In this document: positions 26,635-34,855 of the stretch, in pieces
Layout of the letters: every line of letters starts with the position of its first letter
How positions within the stretch are numbered: position 1 is the stretch's first letter
Source of the DNA: Bailinhaonella thermotolerans
GTDB lineage: Bacteria > Actinomycetota > Actinomycetes > Streptosporangiales > Streptosporangiaceae
Length of the DNA: 64,000 nucleotides
Direction of reading: 5' to 3'
Assembly (NCBI RefSeq): GCF_003594875.1
Contig: NZ_QZEY01000007.1
Span: 248,001 to 312,000 of the forward strand
Translations under genes and position numbers: made by a program
The notes under the pieces: generated by a model
The model's database searches: none
Seen by the model: the letters and a program-made list of their open reading frames with translations, nothing else
Told to the model about the DNA's origin: nothing

Positions 26635-27420
26635 ATGCCGGTGATGCCCGGCGCCGAGCCGTACCACCACGAGGGCGGTCCGGTCGCGGTCCTGCTGTGC
26701 CACGGTTTCACGGGAACACCGCAGTCCTTACGCCCATGGGGAGAATACCTGGCCGCGGAGGGGCTGACGGTTGCCTTGCCGCGCCTGCCCGGCCACGGCA
26801 CCACGTGGCGGGAGATGGCGCGCACCCGCTGGGAGGACTGGTACGCCGAACTGGACCGCGCCTTCGAGGAGCTCCACGCGCGCAGCGCCGACGTGTTCGT
26901 GATGGGTTTGTCGCTGGGCGGCTGCATGGCGCTGCGGCTCGCCGAACAGCGCGGAGAGCAGGTGCGCGGCGTCGTCGCGGTGAACCCCTCGCTCTACCCC
27001 GACCACCCGCTGCTGAAGGTCGCGCCGCTGCTCAAGTGGGTGATCCCGTCCGTGCCGGGGGTCGCGAACGACATCAAGAAGCCGGGCGCGGAGGAGCTCG
27101 CCTACGACCGCACGCCGGTCCGGGCCGCCGCCACACTCCCCAAGCTCTGGGCGCGTACGGTCGCCGGTCTTGGGCAGGTGAAGCAGCCGGTGCTGGTGTT
27201 CCACAGCCCGCAGGACCACGTGGTCGGGCCGAACAGCGTGCGCCTGCTGCGAGAACGGATGACCGGGGGGAATCTGGACGTGCGCGAGCTGACCGACAGT
27301 TATCACGTGGCGACGCTGGACAACGAGGCGCCGGTCATTTTCGCCCAGAGCTTGGAGTTCATCCGCACGAATGCGTCGGTACCCTTGCAGAGTAGGGGTG
27401 GACGAGAGCGAGAAGCTTAA
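26635..27420 (+). CDS. Alpha/beta hydrolase, carboxylesterase/monoacylglycerol lipase type
   Basis: The protein has 261 residues from ATG 26635, with AGGGGAGG six bases upstream. The alpha/beta hydrolase fold is complete: oxyanion segment LLCHGFTGTPQSL, nucleophile elbow VMGLSLGG, acid in HSPQDHVVGP and the catalytic His in DSYHVATLD. Cap-domain sequence around residues 130-175 is short, as in thermostable EstA-like carboxylesterases. It has no signal peptide, so a cytoplasmic esterase acting on short or medium acyl esters or monoglycerides is likely. It is divergent from plsC. Confidence 0.88.
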   Translation: MPVMPGAEPYHHEGGPVAVLLCHGFTGTPQSLRPWGEYLAAEGLTVALPRLPGHGTTWREMARTRWEDWYAELDRAFEELHARSADVFVMGLSLGGCMALRLAEQRGEQVRGVVAVNPSLYPDHPLLKVAPLLKWVIPSVPGVANDIKKPGAEELAYDRTPVRAAATLPKLWARTVAGLGQVKQPVLVFHSPQDHVVGPNSVRLLRERMTGGNLDVRELTDSYHVATLDNEAPVIFAQSLEFIRTNASVPLQSRGGREREA

Positions 27421-27435
27421 AGTGACGAGCCCAGA

Positions 27436-27906
27436 GTGACGAGCCAGCGCGACCCACAGCGAGACGAGGACGAGGTCTTCCGGCAGATCGTCGCGTCCTT
27501 CGACGAGCCGGCGGACGGCGATCAGCCGTGGCCGGAGCGGGAGAACGTCCCCGCCGAGCCGACCCGCCGCGTCGTCAAGAGCGCGGACGAGGCGCCCGGT
27601 GCCCCCGGCGTGCCCGGTGTGCCCGGCGAGGCCCCGGCGCGCGCCGAAGGCGACGACGAGGGCCACTACGAGCCGCCGCCCCCGCCGCCGCTGCCCAAGC
27701 TCGACGTGATCAGCAAGGTGGCGTGGCTGGCGCTCTTCGGCGGCCCCGCCTACCTGCTGATCTTCACGATGTTCGGCTGGGACATCCCCAACTGGGCCGC
27801 CTTCTGCGCGGTGGGCGCGCTGATCGGCGGTTTCGTCACCCTCGTCGTCCGCATGGGCGACGACCCCCCGCGCGACTCCGGCTGGGACGACGGCGCCGTC
27901 GTCTGA
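27436..27906 (+). CDS. Two-helix membrane protein of unknown function
   Basis: This 156-residue protein starts at GTG 27436. Residues 1-95 are acidic and Pro-rich (including a PPPPPP run) and probably disordered in the cytoplasm. Two transmembrane helices follow at about 97-120 (VAWLALFGGPAYLLIFTMFGW) and 123-145. It lies 15 bases after the esterase and may be cotranscribed. The direct repeat AGTGACGAGCC occurs twice around its start (near 27421 and 27435), so the start is less certain. No family is recognised. Confidence 0.65.
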   Translation: MTSQRDPQRDEDEVFRQIVASFDEPADGDQPWPERENVPAEPTRRVVKSADEAPGAPGVPGVPGEAPARAEGDDEGHYEPPPPPPLPKLDVISKVAWLALFGGPAYLLIFTMFGWDIPNWAAFCAVGALIGGFVTLVVRMGDDPPRDSGWDDGAVV

Positions 27907-27941
27907 CCACGCCGCCTGACCACGCCGTCTGACCACGCCGT
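27903..27941. repeat. 13-bp tandem repeat, three copies
   Basis: Unit CTGACCACGCCGT (first copy ends in C) repeats at 27903, 27916 and 27929, starting within the stop-codon region of the preceding gene. Each copy contains an in-frame or out-of-frame TGA. Confidence 0.85.
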
Positions 27942-28116
27942 CCTCCGGCCGCCCTCATCCGCCGTCGTCCCGACCGCCCCCAGCGTCCCGCCCGTCCCGT
28001 ACGGCCCGGGGCCGGGGCACTGCGACGCGCCGGAGCCCTGCCGCGCGCGCGGGAAGGCTCTGGGGCCGTTCCCAGGCGTGGGGCCGGCGAGGGTTCGGGC
28101 CGGGGTTCAGGCGCGT

Positions 28117-29382
28117 TCAGGCGGGCGGGGTGAAGCGGGTGACCAGGTCCGTGTAGCGGTCCGCGGGGTCCACGGAGTGGCCGACGGCCCAGGCGGCGTC
28201 GTGGCCGGGGACCTGGCTGACGGACTGGACGCGGACCAGGGAGCCCGACGGGGCCGGGCTCGTGTGGACCGCCTTCCACTTCTTCCCGTCGAAGCGGAGG
28301 AAGTAGGCGGTCTCCGGGCGGTCCGGGTCGAACCCGGAGATCCACAGGTGCCCGTCGCCGTCACCGGTGAGGGAGTACAGCTCCGCGCGCGCGGTCGGGA
28401 TGGTGACCTTGCTCCAGCGCTTGCCGTCCCAGCGGAGCACGAGGGGGCGGATGCGGCCGCCCTCGTAGACGCCGCCGATCGCCCAGGCGCGCTTCTCCCC
28501 CTCGGCGTACACGTCGCGCAGGAACCCGCCGGGCACGTCCGGCGCGTCCACGGTCTTCCACTTCGTGCCGTTCCAGCGCATGATCAGCGGCTCGGCCCCG
28601 GTGTCCCCGACCGCCCAGGCGTGGTCGCGGCCGGTCAGCGTGACGCCGTACAGCGCGCCCGGCGTCTTCTTGGGGGAGAACGTCCACTCGCGCCCGTCGT
28701 ATCCGGCGATCAGCGTCTCGCCGTCGCGTGTGCCCACGGTGAACACGCGCCCGGGCACCGCGTCCACCCCGGCGAGCCAGGACCCGTCGAGCAGGCCGGG
28801 CACGTTGACCCGGTCCCAGGTCGCGCCGTCGCCGTGGACGATGTACGGCTGGCGGTCGTGGCCCTCGCCGATCGCCCACAGCTCCTCGCGGGACGCGGCG
28901 GCGACCGCGCGCAGGTGGTCGGCCCCGATCGCGTCGTTGCGGATGGGGACGGAGGTCCAGCTCTGGCCGTTCCAGTGCGCGATCACCGCGCGGGTCTGCC
29001 AGACGTCCCACACGGCCTGGTGCCCGACCGCCCACACGTCCTGCCCGCCGACGGCGACCACGTCCGACAGCGACGCGTCCGCCCGGAGCTGCCCGGTGGA
29101 CGAGCTGCGCCACGCCTCCGCGAGCGCCGGCTCACTCGGCCGTACGGCTCGCGCCCGCCCCGGCGCCCCGGCCCCGCCCTCCGGCCGTGCGGCCTGGTCA
29201 CGGGGCTGGGCGACGGGCCGAGCGACGGGGTGAGAGGCAGGCTGGGCGACGGGCTGGGCGGCGGCCCGCCCGGGAGACCGGCCGGACCCGTCGGGCCGGT
29301 GTACGGCCTCGGCGGGGGCGGACGCGACGCAGAGCAGGGCGGCCGCCGCCAGCCCCGCCGCAACACTCCGCCCGCGTCCCAA
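28117..29382 (-). CDS. Secreted propeller-like repeat protein
   Basis: The protein has 421 residues. A signal peptide (VAAGLAAAALLCVASAPAEA, cleaved near residue 26) is followed by a Pro/Ala-rich linker with AQPVAQPASHPVARPVAQP-type repeats. About seven repeats of 45-50 residues then follow, each pairing WAVG or WAIG with a W-N/D-G-x-x-W strand such as LIMRWNGTKWKTV. This pattern is that of Kelch-like or beta-propeller folds built from tryptophan-rich blades. No enzyme motif was seen. It is likely exported and may bind glycan or protein. It is downstream of the EEP gene on the same strand. Confidence 0.72.
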   Translation of the reverse strand: MGRGRSVAAGLAAAALLCVASAPAEAVHRPDGSGRSPGRAAAQPVAQPASHPVARPVAQPRDQAARPEGGAGAPGRARAVRPSEPALAEAWRSSSTGQLRADASLSDVVAVGGQDVWAVGHQAVWDVWQTRAVIAHWNGQSWTSVPIRNDAIGADHLRAVAAASREELWAIGEGHDRQPYIVHGDGATWDRVNVPGLLDGSWLAGVDAVPGRVFTVGTRDGETLIAGYDGREWTFSPKKTPGALYGVTLTGRDHAWAVGDTGAEPLIMRWNGTKWKTVDAPDVPGGFLRDVYAEGEKRAWAIGGVYEGGRIRPLVLRWDGKRWSKVTIPTARAELYSLTGDGDGHLWISGFDPDRPETAYFLRFDGKKWKAVHTSPAPSGSLVRVQSVSQVPGHDAAWAVGHSVDPADRYTDLVTRFTPPA

Positions 29383-29482
29383 CCCGGTCCGCCCCCCCGT
29401 CTCCGATGGTCGTGGCGCCGCTCACCGGCGCCGGCGCACGTCCTAGCCTGCGAGATTCTCCGGCCGCGTGCGCGAGGAAGTC

Positions 29483-30217
29483 CTAATGCGAGAATCGTAC
29501 GGGTATCTCCGGCCCGGAGGGCGCGGACCCCTGATCCGGTTCGACCTCGGCCACCACCGGGAGGTGGTCCGACGCCGCCCGCAGGTCCCCGGGATCGGCC
29601 CGCGCGACCCCGCACGACACCACCCGCAGGCCCTCCCCCACGAGGATCCCGTCGATCCGCGCGCGCGGCCCCCGCGCCGGGAACGTGAGGTTCCCGCACG
29701 CCGCCCCCGCGTCGGCGTACCCCCGGCCCAGATACCTCCACACCGGCCCGTCCGGCCCCTCGTTGAGGTCCCCGGCGAGTACGGCCCGCGCCCCGTGCGC
29801 GCGCCGGAGCGCCGCGACCCGCCCGGCGATCTCGGCGGCGTGCGCCAGCCGCGCCCCGCCGTGCAGGTCGAGGTGGACCGAGCCCACCACCAGCCGCTCC
29901 CCGTCCACCTCGACGGCCGCCAGCGCCAGCGCCCGCCGTTCCAGCCGGGCGAACCCGCGCAGCGGGGCCGAGGCGTCCGCCAGCACCCGCACACGCGGCG
30001 AGACGGCGACGGCCACCCCGCCCACGCGCACGCCCGCGGCAGGCCGCAGCCCGGCCGACTCCGCCAGCAGGGCGCGCCGCCGCCGCCAGAACGCCAGCCG
30101 CGGGACCTCCTGGAGGCAGAGCACGTCGGCGCCCAGGCCCCGGATCACCCGGAGCAGCGCGGAGCGGTCGTCCCGCAGGCCGCGGACGTTGTAGGAGGCG
30201 ATCCTGATCAGGGTCAA
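29483..30217 (-). CDS. Endonuclease/exonuclease/phosphatase-family protein
   Basis: The protein has 244 residues. The EEP fold is shown by IRIASYNVRGLRDD (Asn), CLQEVP (metal-binding Glu), VGSVHLDLHGG, VLAGDLNEGPDG and the terminal SDHLPVVAEV. Such enzymes are Mg-dependent phosphoesterases acting on nucleic acid, sphingomyelin or inositol phosphates, and the substrate cannot be told here. TTG 30217 overlaps the glucokinase stop as TTGA, which supports translational coupling. There is no signal peptide. Confidence 0.82.
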   Translation of the reverse strand: MTLIRIASYNVRGLRDDRSALLRVIRGLGADVLCLQEVPRLAFWRRRRALLAESAGLRPAAGVRVGGVAVAVSPRVRVLADASAPLRGFARLERRALALAAVEVDGERLVVGSVHLDLHGGARLAHAAEIAGRVAALRRAHGARAVLAGDLNEGPDGPVWRYLGRGYADAGAACGNLTFPARGPRARIDGILVGEGLRVVSCGVARADPGDLRAASDHLPVVAEVEPDQGSAPSGPEIPVRFSH

Positions 30218-31158
30218 CGCTGACGGGCGAGGTCGGCCGCCCCGATCACGCCGGCCTCCGCGCCCAGCTCGGCCACCCGGATCTCGGCGAGCGGCCGGTG
30301 GGAGCGCGCGGTCAGCGACTCGGAGAAGGTCTTCCTGGCCGGTTCCAGCAGCAGCTCGCCGGCCTCGCTCACCCCGCCGCCGATCACGAAGCAGGCCGGG
30401 TCGAGCATCGCCGCGATGTCGGCCAGCCCCTGCCCCAGCCAGTCGCCCAGGATCCGGAACGCCTCCAGGGCGAGCACGTCGCCCTCCAGCGCCGCCGAGG
30501 TGATCTCCGGCCCGGTCACGCCCTCCGGCGTGCCGTCGCCCAGCTCCAGCAGCCGGTCCGCGCGCAGCGGCTCGGCGCGCATCAGCTCGCGCGTGTTCTC
30601 CACGAGCGCGTTGCCGCTGGCGTACTGCTCCCAGCAGCCCCGGTTGCCGCAGCCGCACAGCCGCCCGCCCGGCACGACGGTCAGGTGCCCCATCTCGGCG
30701 CCCATGCCCCAGCGGCCCCGGTAGAGCCGGCCGTCGAGCACGATGCCGCCGCCGATCCCGGTGCCGACCGTCAGGCACACCAGGTGGCTCTGCCCGCGCC
30801 CCGCGCCGAACCGGGCCTCGCCCCAGGCCATCGCGTTCGCGTCGTTCTCGACGACCACCGGCAGGTCGATGCGGTCCTGCACCTTCTTGCGCAGCGGCTC
30901 CTCGCGCCAGGCGAGGTTGGGCGCGAACCTCACCACCGAGCGGGTCTCGTCCACGAACCCCGCCGCGCCGATGCCGACCGCCTCCACCCGATGGCGCTCG
31001 CCGAGCCGCTGGACCACGGTCGCGATCGTGTCGGAGATCTGTTCCACGTTGTTGGACGGCGTGGGCAGCTTGAGGTTGTCGACCATATGGCCGTCCTCGT
31101 CGACCACCCCACCGGCGACCTTCGTGCCGCCGACGTCCACACCGATCGTCAGGCCCAC
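30214..31158 (-). CDS. glkA: Glucokinase, ROK family
   Basis: The enzyme has 314 residues from GTG 31158, chosen because GAGGAG is five bases upstream; GTG 31164 overlaps that site. ROK kinase motifs are present: phosphate loop GVDVGGTKVAGGVV, ENDANAMAWGEARFGAG, TVGTGIGGGIV, EMGHLTV and the zinc-binding CGCGNRGCWEQYASG. In Streptomyces GlkA is the main glucose kinase and mediates carbon catabolite repression. It is cotranscribed with upstream ArsA/SRPBCC genes in this genome by spacing. Confidence 0.93.
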   Translation of the reverse strand: MGLTIGVDVGGTKVAGGVVDEDGHMVDNLKLPTPSNNVEQISDTIATVVQRLGERHRVEAVGIGAAGFVDETRSVVRFAPNLAWREEPLRKKVQDRIDLPVVVENDANAMAWGEARFGAGRGQSHLVCLTVGTGIGGGIVLDGRLYRGRWGMGAEMGHLTVVPGGRLCGCGNRGCWEQYASGNALVENTRELMRAEPLRADRLLELGDGTPEGVTGPEITSAALEGDVLALEAFRILGDWLGQGLADIAAMLDPACFVIGGGVSEAGELLLEPARKTFSESLTARSHRPLAEIRVAELGAEAGVIGAADLARQR

Positions 31159-31228
31159 TGCCACTCCTCAACTCCGCGCGCGCCGCACGGCCCGCGAAAA
31201 TCCTCCCCAGGCTGGCGATGGCGTAACG

Positions 31229-32059
31229 TCAGCCCAGGTCGATGTGCTCCACACCCTGGTCCCGGCGCTGCCGCGCGGGCTTCTGGTAGGCCTCGAACGC
31301 GTCCCGGAACGCCGCGAACAGCTCGCCGCCCGCCGCCATCAGGTGCGACGCGACGTCCGGGCCCGCCTCGCGGCCGGCGGCGATGGCGCGGCAGACCGGG
31401 CAGGCCCGGCAGACGTACTCCTCGCCGTGCGGCTCCCTGACCGCCTCGCCCCACACGTCCCTGGCGCGGTCGCCGGGCCGGTCACCGTGCCGGTCGCCGG
31501 GCCGGTCGCGGCCGCCGCGCGCCGCCGCGCGGGCCGCCTCGCCCAGGCCGCCGCCGAGACCCCCGAGGCCGCCGCCCAGGCCGCTGAGCCCGCCGCGGAC
31601 CACGCCCTTGCCGAACTCCCGGCCGAGCCGCCGCTGGAGGGCGTCCACCAGGCGCATCGCCTCCTCGGCCGCCGACCCGAGCCCCTCGCCGATCGCCGAC
31701 GCGCGGTCGGACGCGCCCTGGGAGGACCGCGAGGAGCCCGCGGCCACGTTCTCGTCGGGCGTGGGCCCGGTCGGGACGGACCTCTCCTCGTCCGCGCCGG
31801 AGCCGGCGTCGCGTACGGCCGCGCCCCACACGTCCGCCTCCGCCTCCCTGGACCACCCGCCGCGCTCCGGCGAGCCCGCGTCGTCCAGGCTGCCGGGGAC
31901 GACCGGGTCGGCGCCCCCGGGCTCGGCGCCGGGGCCGGTGGCGGCGTAGGTCTGGTCGGTCAGCGCGTCGCGGACGGCCTCGCCCCACACGTCGCCGTGA
32001 CCGTTCCCGGTGTGGGCCCGGTCCCCGCCCGCCGTGCCGCCGGATCCGTGCTCGCCCAT
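31229..32059 (-). CDS. DUF5304-like protein with DVWGEAVR repeats
   Basis: The protein has 276 residues, Gly- and acidic-rich. The octapeptide DVWGEAVR or DVWGAAVR appears three times (about residues 23, 76 and 205). A glycine-rich hinge (GLGGGLGGLGGGLGEAA) and the Cys pair CRACPVC precede a C-terminal helix ending in EHIDLG. It is placed between ArsA and glucokinase, as in other actinobacteria where a DUF5304-type protein follows the ArsA ATPase. The Trp-containing repeats could be short linear binding motifs. Function is unknown, and no transmembrane helix is present. Confidence 0.65.
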   Translation of the reverse strand: MGEHGSGGTAGGDRAHTGNGHGDVWGEAVRDALTDQTYAATGPGAEPGGADPVVPGSLDDAGSPERGGWSREAEADVWGAAVRDAGSGADEERSVPTGPTPDENVAAGSSRSSQGASDRASAIGEGLGSAAEEAMRLVDALQRRLGREFGKGVVRGGLSGLGGGLGGLGGGLGEAARAAARGGRDRPGDRHGDRPGDRARDVWGEAVREPHGEEYVCRACPVCRAIAAGREAGPDVASHLMAAGGELFAAFRDAFEAYQKPARQRRDQGVEHIDLG

Positions 32060-32144
32060 GGCCGCCTCCCTGTCACTGATGATCGCCGTCCCGGCGTCTC
32101 CGTTACGTGCCGTCTCGGTGCGCGCCGGCCACGCCGCGCGGTGC

Positions 32145-33323
32145 TCAGTCCGCGGCGGGCCCGCCTGTCTCGAACCGTACCCGCAGCGTCCCGTCCCTGA
32201 GCGAGGCCGCCCCCACCGTCCGCCGCGCGAGCACGCCGGGCAGCGCGAGCACCCGGCGGTACGACCGCGCGGTCACGATCAGCTCGTCGGCCTTGCGCGC
32301 CAGGTCCACCTCCTCGCGCGAGGCGAACGGCAGGTCCAGCAGCAGCTCGTAGTCCTCGCCCGCCGGGACGACCCGCAGCGGCGGCTCGGCCTCGGGCGGG
32401 GCGAACGGGTCCGCGTCGCCGTACAGCCGCTCCCCCACCGCCGCGAGCTGCTCCGCGCCCACGGGCTCGGCCGGCAGGTAGGGCACGGTGTAGATGGGCA
32501 GCGGCGCGAACGAGTGCTCCACCTCGGCCATGCGCGCCGCCTGCGCGTCCACCCAGGCCCGGCGCCACTCGTCGGCCCCCTCGGCCGGGAAGACCCGGTT
32601 CGCGATCACGCCGTCCACGCGGTAGCCGTACAGGGACAGGGACGTGAGCGTACGGCGGGCCTCGGCGACGACGACGGACTCCGGCGTGAGCACGAGCCGC
32701 ACGGACGCGTCGTCCCCGGCGAGCAGCGCGCGGACGTCCATCAGGCCCCGGTGGAACCGCTCCCCGGCGGAGATCACCTCGTCCTCGGGCATGGACACCC
32801 CGGCGACGCGCCGCAGGACCGGCCCGAACGCGCGCACGACCCGCCGCCCGATCGGCAGCAGCCGGTTCACGTGCCAGTCGAGCGCCTCGGGCAGGGCCAG
32901 CAGGCGCAGGGTCTCGGCGGTGGGCGCGCAGTCCACCACGATCACGTCCCAGCGGCCGGTGCGGGCCTGCTCGCGCAGCTCCAGCAGCGCCATGACCTCC
33001 TCGGCGCCGGGCAGGACCGTGATCTCCTCGGAGGTGATCTCGTCCAGGCCCAGCTCGGCGAGCACGCCCAGGGCGTACCCCCGCAGGTCGCCCCAGGAGC
33101 GCTCGACCGCCTTCTGCGTGTCCACCTGCTGCAGGAACAGGCCGGGCGCGATCTCGGCGGGCTCGGCGGACGGGGGCACGTCGAAGGCGTCCGACAGCGA
33201 GTGCGCGGTGTCGGTGGAGACGACCAGCGTCTTGTGGCCGCGCCGGGCCGCCAGCGTGGCGGTCGCCGCGGCGGCGGTCGTCTTGCCGACGCCGCCCTTG
33301 CCGGTGAACAGCAGAACTCTCAT
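32145..33323 (-). CDS. ArsA/Get3-like P-loop ATPase
   Basis: The protein has 392 residues. The deviant Walker A KGGVGKTT is at residues 9-16, followed by the switch VSTDTAHSLSDAF (A-loop Asp), the switch II VVDCAPTAETLRLL and a C-terminal alpha-crystallin-like beta region (VRFETGG at the end). It lacks the metal-binding cysteines of arsenite pumps. It therefore resembles the actinobacterial ArsA/Get3 homologues, M. tuberculosis Rv3679/Rv2184c type, which may handle membrane proteins. ATG 33323 lies 5 bases after the SRPBCC stop, so the two are one operon. Confidence 0.86.
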   Translation of the reverse strand: MRVLLFTGKGGVGKTTAAAATATLAARRGHKTLVVSTDTAHSLSDAFDVPPSAEPAEIAPGLFLQQVDTQKAVERSWGDLRGYALGVLAELGLDEITSEEITVLPGAEEVMALLELREQARTGRWDVIVVDCAPTAETLRLLALPEALDWHVNRLLPIGRRVVRAFGPVLRRVAGVSMPEDEVISAGERFHRGLMDVRALLAGDDASVRLVLTPESVVVAEARRTLTSLSLYGYRVDGVIANRVFPAEGADEWRRAWVDAQAARMAEVEHSFAPLPIYTVPYLPAEPVGAEQLAAVGERLYGDADPFAPPEAEPPLRVVPAGEDYELLLDLPFASREEVDLARKADELIVTARSYRRVLALPGVLARRTVGAASLRDGTLRVRFETGGPAAD

Positions 33324-33327
33324 GGAT

Positions 33328-33762
33328 TCATCGGTTCTCGACGCGTTTCTTCAGCCCCTTGAGCGCCGTGTCGATGATGACCTTTTCCGCCTTGCGCTTG
33401 ATCATGCCGATCATCGGGATCCGGATGTCCACGGCCAGCTCGTACGTGACCTCGGTGGCGCCGCCGGACGGGGCCAGGCGGTAGCTGCCGTTGAGCTCGG
33501 ACACCACCGCGCCCCCCTCGACGACGTGCCAGGACACCTGGTCCTCGCCCCAGTCGTAGCCGAGGGTGTACTCGTCCTTGATCACGCCCGCGTCGAGCGC
33601 GAACCGCACCTTCGAGGCGCGGCCGTCCGGCCCCTCCTCGACGACCCGCACGCCGCGCACCTGGCCGGCCCACTCGGGATAGGCCGGGAAGTCGGCGATC
33701 ACGGACATGATCTCGGCGGCGGGCGCGTCGATCACGATTCTGGAGGTGGTGCGATCCGCCAC
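33328..33762 (-). CDS. SRPBCC (START-like) ligand-binding protein
   Basis: The protein has 144 residues from GTG 33762, with GGGGAG ten bases upstream. The helix-grip fold of the polyketide cyclase/COQ10 group is shown by IVIDAPAAEIMSVIADFPAYPEW, YTLGYDWGEDQVSWHVVEG and the C-terminal helix MIGMIKRKAEKVI. It likely binds a hydrophobic ligand, as does its neighbourhood counterpart Rv2185c. It is the first gene of the ArsA operon. Confidence 0.85.
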   Translation of the reverse strand: MADRTTSRIVIDAPAAEIMSVIADFPAYPEWAGQVRGVRVVEEGPDGRASKVRFALDAGVIKDEYTLGYDWGEDQVSWHVVEGGAVVSELNGSYRLAPSGGATEVTYELAVDIRIPMIGMIKRKAEKVIIDTALKGLKKRVENR

Positions 33763-33901
33763 GAGCAGCCTGCTCCCCACGTTGCGATCCCCACCGGTCC
33801 CGCCGGGGCCGCGATGGACCGGCGGACCGGGGAGTACCGGTTCGGATCGGTCGATCGGTTCGGAACGGCGCGGATCGGTGCTGCCAGGAAAACCGTACCC
33901 T

Positions 33902-34669
33902 TTACCACTCCAGCGCGTAGGGACGGCCACGCCCGCGGAAATGCCCCACGTTCACGCATTCGGTACGGCCGATGCGCACGCGCGAGGCCAGCGGCTGGTG
34001 CACGTGCCCGAACAGGACGTACCTCGGCTGAGTCTCCCTGATCGCCTCCAGCACCGCCTCGCTGCCACGCTCGAAACGCCGCGCGACCACGTCGTACAGC
34101 AGGTCGGGCACGGCCGGCGGGATGTGGCAGCACAGGACGTCCACCTGGCCGACGGCGGCGACCTTGGCGGCGTAGGCCTCGTCGTCGATCTCGTTGGGCG
34201 TGCGGTAGCGCGTGCGCAGCCCGCCGCCGACGAAGCCGAAGGTCAGCCCGCCGATCTCCACGGTCTCCCCGTCGAGCACGCGGTGCCCCTCGCGCAGGTG
34301 CTCGCCCCACAACGCCGGCACGTCCACGTTGCCGTAGGTGAGGTAGGCGGGCGCGGGCATCGCCGCGAAGATCTCGGCGTACTGCTCGCGGACGGCCCGC
34401 TCGATGTGCTCGCGGGGGTCGCCGCCGAGGCCGGCCCACAGCCGCGCGGAGAAGTCCCGGGCCTCGTCGAACCGGCCCTCGGTGCGCAGCCCGATGAACC
34501 GCTCGGCGTTCCCGGCCCCGAACAGGTCGGGGAAGATGCCCTGCGCGTGGTCGTCGTAGTCGATGAACAGGATCAGGTCGCCGAGGCAGATCAGCGCGTC
34601 CGCGCCCTCCCCGGCCCCGGCGAGGGCGTCGGTGCGCCCGTGGACGTCGCTGACGACATGGACCCGCAT
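33902..34669 (-). CDS. Metallophosphoesterase
   Basis: The protein has 255 residues from ATG 34669, with the calcineurin-like motif right at the start. Metal ligands are VHVVSDVHGRTD, CLGDLILF, TYGNVDVP, LCCHIPP and LFGHVHQP. It has an inserted helical region (about 60-110). It probably acts on small phosphodiesters or nucleotides, but the substrate is not known. It is divergent from the fadD gene and 140 bases upstream of the SRPBCC gene. Confidence 0.85.
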   Translation of the reverse strand: MRVHVVSDVHGRTDALAGAGEGADALICLGDLILFIDYDDHAQGIFPDLFGAGNAERFIGLRTEGRFDEARDFSARLWAGLGGDPREHIERAVREQYAEIFAAMPAPAYLTYGNVDVPALWGEHLREGHRVLDGETVEIGGLTFGFVGGGLRTRYRTPNEIDDEAYAAKVAAVGQVDVLCCHIPPAVPDLLYDVVARRFERGSEAVLEAIRETQPRYVLFGHVHQPLASRVRIGRTECVNVGHFRGRGRPYALEW

Positions 34670-34855
34670 GACCGCCCATCGTAGGCGACCCCGGCGAAAT
34701 ACCAAGCGGGCGCTTGGGTGATCGCGATGGAATGCAGGTCGCCCGGCATGGGCGATACTGGAACGGTGCAACGGGGCACACCCCTACCCATTGGTAACCA
34801 TACGCGATAACCTCCGGGGCGGCCCTGACAGAGCGTGCACCGACGAGGAGTTACC

